Shown: positions 57,775 through 64,000 of the stretch, one piece after another | Layout: each line of letters begins with the position of its first letter | Numbering within the stretch: the first letter of the stretch is position 1 | Assembly (NCBI RefSeq): GCF_020379485.1 | Contig: NC_063450.1 | Coordinates: 51,669,374 to 51,733,373, forward strand | Direction: 5' to 3' | Length of the DNA stretch: 64,000 nt | Origin: Brassica napus | Lineage: Eukaryota; Streptophyta; Magnoliopsida; Brassicales; Brassicaceae | Made by a program: the position numbers and the translations under genes | Notes under the pieces: model-generated | What the model saw: the letters and a program-made list of their open reading frames with translations, nothing else | Databases searched by the model: none | Told to the model about the DNA's origin: nothing

Positions 57775-58787
57775 ATGTAATAATACCTACAAATGAAAAT
57801 GAAATAAAAAGATTATCAGTTTTTGTTTGAACAAAGTAGATAAGACAGAACACAAAAGCATATGCTTTTTTTGGTTGTTTGAAGTACTTTTAAAATGTTA
57901 AAAAGCTTTTAGTCTTTTGAATCAGTCAACTCTCTTATACCTAACAACCGAGATTTTCCCGGAAAAAAAAAGTTTCCTGAAAATCCGACAAAAGGGTTAT
58001 GTCTAGATAGATTCGGTGAGAGATTGAATATGATTATCAAGAAAACTTCAGATAATTCAATAAGAGATTAATAACAGTTCAAGTTTAAAAGCCTGCTCCA
58101 GGTTGTGTTGCTAGGAAGATAAAGCAAGAAAGTCACAGATCGGTCACTTTGGGAAGAACTGAAACAGTAAAACTTTTTGAAAAGTAGAGAGAAGAACATA
58201 GAACAGATCAAGATTAAGCTAATCAAATTAAAATATCGCACGGAACTGATTAATATTTTTTAATAAAGATGAAATTCATACAAGGATTTGATCAAACAGA
58301 GAAGATTTAAGACAGAAGTTAAAGAGTTCAAACCTTGAACAGTAGTAGTAGATCTGAGACAAGTTCTTGAAGATTCTGTTCTAAAAAACCCTTCTCTTGG
58401 TTTCTTGAGAATCTGAAGATTCTGCAGCTAAGTTTCTGCTTCAGAATCGGATAAGAGTTCACTTTTGCTGTACAGAGGGAAATGAAAAGGGTTCGTGTAT
58501 ATGAAGGAGAAAGGTTTGGCTTTCTGGAAAATAAAATAAATATATAAAAGCCATTTATTTTTTCAACTTTCATTAACTCATTCACATGTTGTGATTTTAA
58601 TCAGATTAAAAATTAAAAATTGCAATGTTTTAAATCATTTAAATTACGCTCCCAAAATGGTAACAATTTGGTAAGTCAAACCCTTGATTCCGGGCATAAA
58701 AATCGACAATACGGAGTGTAAAAATATATTATAAAATGTTTATATATAACGAAAAATATCGACATACGAGTAAAGAGTTAAATCGCG

Positions 58788-58826
58788 CACGTGACGGGTC
58801 CGCACGTGTCGTCGGTGCTCCCGACA
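58788..58826. promoter_or_regulatory. Paired G-boxes and a TGTCGG element upstream of ARF16
   Basis: CACGTG occurs at 58788-58793 and 58803-58808, and CCGACA (reverse TGTCGG, the high-affinity ARF-binding hexamer) at 58821-58826. They lie a few hundred bases upstream of the presumed ARF16 transcription start. They form a GC-rich island in AT-rich DNA. Function is inferred from motif identity. Confidence 0.5.
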
Positions 58827-58839
58827 TATCTCCTTGAAA

Positions 58840-61685
58840 TCTGATTAGAAGCATCTAATTACTTTACTATTCAAATTTTATTTTCTAATTCAGCCATTAA
58901 TTGTTCTTTGAATTTACTAATGTTAACCGTTTGGTAATCCCAATATCATTTAATTTTTATCTTATTGTTTACGGAACACGATAGTTTGTTGATGCTATCC
59001 ATGTTATCAATTTGCTGTCGCTGACCATGGTTATATTGGTTATTAAGACCACTCTGTTCAAAGGGTAATAACGCGATTTACAAAAACACAGTCCTGCTTT
59101 CGTTTTTATGTAATTAATTACAAGACTGTCTAAAATACAGCCTTTATCAGTATGGCACGACTCATAAACCCATATACTACTTATCTCCTGCTAGTATAAT
59201 ATTGTGCATACAAGCATAATATTTAGGTGATCATTGTTTTGCTGGTTTTTAGATTTTAGTTTTTAATTTTTAGATTTTATATTTTTGGTTTTTAGTTTTA
59301 GTTTTTGTTTTTGCAATAGATTTTTTTTTTTTTTGAAAAACATGAATGGTTTTTCTAGATTTTAGTTTTTAGTTTTTAGTTTCTGTTTTTAATATTAATA
59401 AAAAGAAAATGCTATTATCAACAATTAATATGTGTTGATTAGTTTAAAAAACTTACTTAAGTTGGATCATTATTTTTTTTATTTGTACTAAAAATAAATG
59501 TAATTTTTTTTAAAACAACAAACTAGAAAATGTTGGATTTTGGTTTTAGATTTTAGAGTTTAGATTTTTTATTTTCTAAATTTTAATTTTTTAATAAGAT
59601 TTTTGTTTTCCTAGATTTAATTAATGTTTCTTTTATTTTAAAAATTTCTAAATTATAAATTGATTTAAAAACAAACTTAAATTACTAAAAGAAGATATCA
59701 AAAATAAATAAATAATACCAATAGATTATTAACAAAACATGTAAACTTTACATAAAAGTAAATTTAAATACTTAAGTTAATTTTATTGACAAGTTTTAGA
59801 AATGTTCTTATTAGAAATTTATTTTTGTATTATATATATATTAAACAGATGCTTTTTACTAAATCTGATTTGTTTCTAGTATATATTGTTTTAATTGTTT
59901 TAGAAAAACAAAAGCCAAAAACTATTTCAAAAACTGGAAACAGTCAACCTCCTAACATTTATTTCAAAGTGATATCAAAATAGATATTAAAAGATCATTT
60001 GCCGTTTACCATTGTATTTCAAGATTATTTATTTTTACTACTATTTGACTATGTTTCTATTATATACTTTGATTATCTGAAATAGTTCAATATTTTCAAA
60101 GAATATGGTATTTTATACTTTTTGTTTTCATCTATATTAAGAAACATTTTGCTTTTAGTGTCATTTTATTTTTGAATAGATTTGGAATCAATTCACATTA
60201 CATGCGAAGACTAACTAGAATCATCCATTATCATACACACAGTTCAAATATCGGTTTGATACCAAACAGTCCTTCTCTAACCAATATAAGCAACTATATT
60301 CAGATGTTTTATTAAACATGCTGCACAGTTTCCTGTATTTTGCTTTGGTTCGTTTCTCAAGTTTTAAATTGCCTTTAGACTTTTGACTAAATAAGTAGTA
60401 TTGTAAGTAACGATGTAAATGAAAAATGTTGCATAATGTCCGGCATCTAGTATATATGGTATTATGGTTAGTTACTCATGTTTTTACTTGCTTTTTGAGT
60501 AAATAATAATATTAAAATGTATGCTTAACTTGCAAAGAATGAACTAAATGCTTTTGATATAGAAAGAAAAAAAGAAAACATTTGGAAAATTTCTCTTGTA
60601 AAACTATAACTATGACCCCATGTTTCCAGATATCAATACTACGATGATAGCAAGGCTCAATAAATTTCCGCATGTGTCTTTGTATTTTCTTGTCGTAAGA
60701 GATAAGCTTCTCCATTATTACGAAGAGTTTGATCTACGCCATTCGTAAATAAACACTCATTATCCGATTAGTAAAAAAAAAATCAAATTATCTACGTGCA
60801 GATAAACCTAATATAGTTCAAGATCTATTACATTTATGAAATATATTATATAAATTCGCCAAAATCTACGCGATTGACAGTTAAGTTTTTTGGTTAAAAA
60901 AGTAAACGCAAAACATATTTTAACACTTTTTCTGAACAACTTTTGACAGTGATTTTATCATCACATTTTTGCCATTGTGTCAGCTTTTTATAGTAATGTT
61001 TATGCGAACCCGAAAATACTATTCCAGTTCAAAATTAAAACATTACTAAAGTTTAAACAGTAATATGAACAAGAATTCATAACAAGAAATCAACAATGAG
61101 AAAACATATTTGACCAGAGGGCATAACACGTGCGACTAACCATGGTTAATTTTGAAGTGTCTGTTTATATATTGTTATATTGTAGGTCAACATTAGGACT
61201 CTCCTTGTCAATAGTTATTAACGTGTGTCTCCGTTTATGTCCATTCAGTAATATTTGCATGTCACGAGGGCAATTTCGTCACAGAGATAAACCAGTGGAT
61301 CTGAAATCTGATCTCTGAATGTCTTCTTTAGTCGGTCAGATTTGGTTTTGCATGTAAATACTCCTCATGTTTGACCATACGTTTTGATGCGTGCCAATTG
61401 AAGATTGTTAATATTTTTCTAATAGGTATAATTTATAGTTTTGTACGCCAAGTTTAGAATTATATACTCCTTGGGACTTTGATAATGTCAAGTAAAATTA
61501 ATACTTAGAAATCCGTAGATTAAAGGACCAAGTATTTAATTACGAGAACATTAGTATAATATTTTTTTTATCATTAAGAACTTTGCTGTAGTCTCTTCTC
61601 AGCGTTAACTTTGTACTTGCAAATTGATCGCGTTTAGTTATTCTTGTTCTTGCGAGTGCACAAGTGTACTAATAAAAGTTTTATG
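58840..61685. other. Intergenic, low-complexity stretch included
   Basis: No gene seen. 59240-59640 is dominated by TTTTTAGATTTTAG-type runs, a degenerate low-complexity repeat. Confidence 0.55.
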
Positions 61686-61880
61686 TAGAGATGGCAAAAT
61701 TTGAACCTGCCCGCGGGTCTAGCCCGTTTGAACCTGTTGCGGGGCGGGAATGGCTACTAAGATCCAGGCCCGAATTTTTTACGGGCTTCGCGGGATGAGC
61801 TTGTGCGGGATCGGGCCAGAAGCGGGATGGGTTCGGTGTATCCCGCGGGACGCGCGGGGATCCGCAAAGACTGGTCTCTA
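61686..61880. mobile_element. Possible hAT-type MITE, boundaries uncertain
   Basis: Starts TAGAGATGGCAAAATTTG and is unusually GC-rich, with CCCGCGGG and GCGGGATCGGG motifs, as in subterminal arrays of hAT MITEs. The right end (reversed TAGAGACCAG) matches only five bases and no 8-bp duplication is present. Confidence 0.35.
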
Positions 61881-61941
61881 TCATTGATCATCGTACGTTC
61901 TTTCACCACTCCTTTCAGTACATCGAGTATTTGCTTCGGTT

Positions 61942-62066
61942 AGGTCATAAACAACTTGATCAACTCAAAAGTCCTGATATGGTTTCCATCTCCTCTGTGA
62001 AGATCAACTAGTCTCGGTCTTGATTACATCCCAGGTCATAAACAACTTGATAAACTCAAAAGTCCT
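61942..62066. repeat. Direct repeat beside the captured fragments
   Basis: AGGTCATAAACAACTTGAT followed by AACTCAAAAGTCC occurs at about 61942-61976 and again at about 62034-62066, separated by about 60 bp. It lies just before the Rubisco activase fragment. Confidence 0.75.
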
Positions 62067-62095
62067 TAACCGGCAAATTCACTTACTGTGCACTT

Positions 62096-62586
62096 TTACC
62101 TGCAACGCAAGTTACACAGTGAAGCTGGACTCTCTTGACGTACTCTCTTGACGTTCTCTTTCTCCATCACAAGCATGTTACCATACTCCATAAGCTTCTC
62201 AAGAGTCATCTCCGGCTGCTCGAACACTGGAGGACCTTCCCTCGAGTTCACCAGCCTCTTGCTTATCTTCTCCACTCCTAGTCCCTCAACGAACTTCCTC
62301 ACCTCATCATCGTACACTCTCGCCCTCAATGCACCAACAAACATAAAGGTACTAATATTTTTTTTATTACCGATGGATTGGCCAGGGAACTGGTCAACAA
62401 GCGTGACAATGTCTTCATCCTTGATCTTGTCGGTCCTGAAGATACCCTTGCAAACACCGATACGGTCCTCACGGGTCGGGGCCCAGTAGAACTTCTCCAT
62501 ACGTCCATCAAGGATGAGAGGAGCGTAGAGGGTGTAGAGGGTGGAGAAATCGTTACCGGTGACGATGATGGGGACACGCAATCGTA
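62096..62586 (-). pseudogene. Rubisco activase gene fragment
   Basis: On the minus strand the frame reads [76 protein letters not shown], and [20 protein letters not shown]. That is the C-terminal half of plant Rubisco activase, the chloroplast AAA+ remodeller of Rubisco. It lacks the N-terminus and Walker motifs. TLY is duplicated (TLYTLY). Between QSI and the following GAL a stretch of about 27 bases replaces an intron or its remnant. The end differs from the normal C-terminus. It is fused at 62581-62590 to an ABC-transporter fragment on the other strand. A captured, non-functional fragment is the best reading. Confidence 0.8.
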
Positions 62587-62880
62587 GTGGCTTTCATCAT
62601 ACTGTGGAGACTCGCAATCGTAGGCTTCCCATTCATCGTTCTCCTCTTGATCCCTGGATTGATGTACGGACGATCCCTCATCAGCATCACCAGGAAAATA
62701 CGGGAAGAGTACAAAGAAGATGGATCTATTGCTGAGCAAGCCATCTCTTTGGTGCGAACTGTCTACGCATTCGGCAGTGAGACTAAGTTGATTGCCAAAT
62801 TCTCAGCTGCACTTGAGGGCTCGATGAAGCTAGGTGTAACCGTGTAAGACAAGGATTAGCTAAAGGACTAGCCCTTGGGA
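62587..62880 (+). pseudogene. ABCB (P-glycoprotein) transporter fragment
   Basis: The plus-strand frame reads [40 protein letters not shown], and AEQAISLVRTVYAF, then FSAALEGSMKLG. This is part of the first transmembrane domain of a plant ABCB/MDR transporter, with the intracellular coupling loop. After a frame break RQGLAKGLALG continues the family pattern to about 62880. No Walker motifs or other exons are present. The fragment abuts the Rubisco activase piece directly. Confidence 0.8.
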
Positions 62881-63076
62881 GAAACAAGAATTCTTCTTGT
62901 AGACGAGTGCAATGTTTAAGATAAAAGTACGAAGAGTGCAATTTTACCTAAACAGTTTACGTTATGAGACTTGATCTTTTAGTCTAATAATTTAGATAAT
63001 AAAAATTTCTTATAATGCTTAAGTCTCTGACCAAAGGGAAATAAGTAAATAATTGGTATAATTTTTAAAATTACAT

Positions 63077-63126
63077 AAAAATACAAACAAAACCCTAAAA
63101 CAAAAATACAAACAAAACCCTAAAAC
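63077..63126 (+). repeat. Two-copy 25-bp repeat with telo-box motifs
   Basis: AAAATACAAACAAAACCCTA followed by AAAC occurs twice in succession, about 95 bp upstream of the BED-finger ORF. Each copy has AAACCCTAA, a common plant 5'-leader element. Confidence 0.7.
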
Positions 63127-63221
63127 AATATTACCTAAACAGTTTACGACTTTATGGCTTTCACGACCAAAGCCAAAAAGAAACAACCAGAAACTAAACC
63201 TAACGAAGAAGAGAGAAAGAG

Positions 63222-64000
63222 ATGACAGATGATGATTCAAGTTTCGATCCAAATTTTACGCCCTTGAATACAATGGATTTAGAGAGTCGGCGACTCATTG
63301 GAGTTCTTTTGGCAGCTGACGAGGCTGATGATGGTTCTGGTTCATCTGATGGAAAAAAAAAGAAACACAGAAGATTAAGAAGGCTTATTGAGGTTGCTGA
63401 TGATGAAGATGATAGTGATGTTGAAATCACTCCTCCACCAACCCAAGATACTACTCTGCGCAAACAATCCACCTGCGGAACCGGGCAAGCCTTGAAATCA
63501 AAAAAACCAATGATACAGTCTACTCTAGACGGTGGCATTGGATCCTCTTCTAAGGCCAGTAAAAGGAAAACCAAAACCAAATCTATTCATTTTACCATCC
63601 GTGGGGGGAGAAAGAGTTCCAGGCTGACACAAAGCAATGGTAAGAAAAAGAAGAAGATTCAAGAGGAGCAGCTTGATTCGGAAGGTGAATTTGAAGAGGA
63701 CGAGATGGAGAAGGAGATGGAGAACGAGAAGGAGGGTAGGCAATGGTCTGATGTATGGCCCCATTTTACTAAGATTCGAAATTCTAATGGTGAGGAGAAA
63801 GCTAAATGCAATTATTGTAAGCATGACTATGCATGGAGTTCCCACGGGCATGGAACAAGTGGTTTGAGAAGGCATCGTGATAGATGCAAACTCTTTCCAA
63901 GGAATCTCCGAACCAAAAAACTCGATGTTGAAGCCAAATTAGTAAGTGGCAAGTATGATCATGTTGTGTTTAAGCAGCTAGTAACCAAGACTATAATTCA
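63222..64000 (+). CDS. BED-zinc-finger, hAT-transposase-like protein (partial)
   Basis: Open for 259 codons from ATG to the end of the window. The N-terminal 165 residues are acidic/basic low-complexity with Lys-rich nuclear-signal-like runs (KKKKHRRLRR, KKKKKIQEEQ). A BED-type finger follows: WSDVWPHFTKI, then AKCNYCKHDYAW and GLRRHRDRC, supplying C-x2-C ... H-x4-C. This finger followed by VFKQLV.. is the N-terminal layout of hAT transposases and their domesticated relatives. The dimerisation domain and catalytic core would lie beyond the window, so autonomy cannot be judged. The gene is preceded by captured host fragments, so it may belong to the same transposon. Confidence 0.65.
   Translation, partial: MTDDDSSFDPNFTPLNTMDLESRRLIGVLLAADEADDGSGSSDGKKKKHRRLRRLIEVADDEDDSDVEITPPPTQDTTLRKQSTCGTGQALKSKKPMIQSTLDGGIGSSSKASKRKTKTKSIHFTIRGGRKSSRLTQSNGKKKKKIQEEQLDSEGEFEEDEMEKEMENEKEGRQWSDVWPHFTKIRNSNGEEKAKCNYCKHDYAWSSHGHGTSGLRRHRDRCKLFPRNLRTKKLDVEAKLVSGKYDHVVFKQLVTKTII

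Noticed and set aside
61686..61880. Firm hAT MITE call
   Set aside because: Composition fits, but the ends match poorly and no 8-bp target duplication is present, so it is kept only at low confidence.
62326..62739. Novel Ser/Thr-rich protein on the minus strand
   Set aside because: Out-of-frame reading of the Rubisco activase/ABCB chimera.
63525..63875. Hydrophobic minus-strand ORF near the right edge
   Set aside because: Complement of the BED-finger ORF, which has clear codon structure on the plus strand.

Overview
The window is plant nuclear DNA: AT-rich, with GT-AG spliced genes, Ty1-copia retrotransposons, Helitrons, hAT and Stowaway MITEs and a LINE. The recognisable genes read, in order, like Arabidopsis thaliana chromosome 4 from about At4g29930 to At4g30080: a bHLH27-type factor, an EBS7-like membrane protein, a small mitochondrial ATP-synthase-associated protein, an SBT2-type subtilase, a Core-2/I-branching enzyme, cysteine-rich defensin-like (DEFL) genes and ARF16. 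The heavy TE load and relics of intervening genes suggest a Brassica-like member of the Brassicaceae with a fractionated, formerly polyploid genome. The synteny is recalled from knowledge of Arabidopsis and was not computed.

Layout. 1-6.0 kb: a TE island with a TRIM/LTR remnant, three short Helitrons and a nested TIR repeat. 6.2-17.1 kb: a bHLH27 orthologue whose fourth intron is 8.5 kb long because it holds a 5.9-kb Copia element with near-identical LTRs and a GATAC target duplication. 17.2-18.7 kb: a decayed exon, probably of the next Arabidopsis gene (a Rab-GAP), then an EBS7-like gene on the minus strand. 19.5-21.6 kb: a FAS1-domain secreted protein (minus), a hAT MITE, and the ATP-synthase-associated protein. 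24.4-28.5 kb: a complete nine-exon subtilase, followed by an aspartic-protease relic. 29.7-36.2 kb: a ten-exon Core-2/I-branching gene (minus) with an older, defective Copia inserted just upstream. 36.3-37.0 kb: a second hAT MITE. 37.8-48.4 kb: a cluster of four two-exon DEFL genes plus one fragment, interleaved with a decayed LINE, a foldback MITE, a Helitron and a Stowaway. 48.4-55.4 kb: gene-poor, with one Helitron. 55.5-58.6 kb: ARF16 (minus) with its miR160 site. 61.7-64 kb: fragments of Rubisco activase and of an ABCB transporter fused tail to tail, next to a BED-zinc-finger, transposase-like ORF that runs off the window.

The host genes do not form a pathway. They are a conserved syntenic series: transcription factors, an ER-associated degradation component, secreted proteases and peptides, and a Golgi glycosyltransferase. 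The most informative signals are the young intronic Copia with its unusual leader, a Helitron insertion whose empty site survives in a paralogous copy 5 kb away, and the chimeric capture of two unrelated gene fragments.
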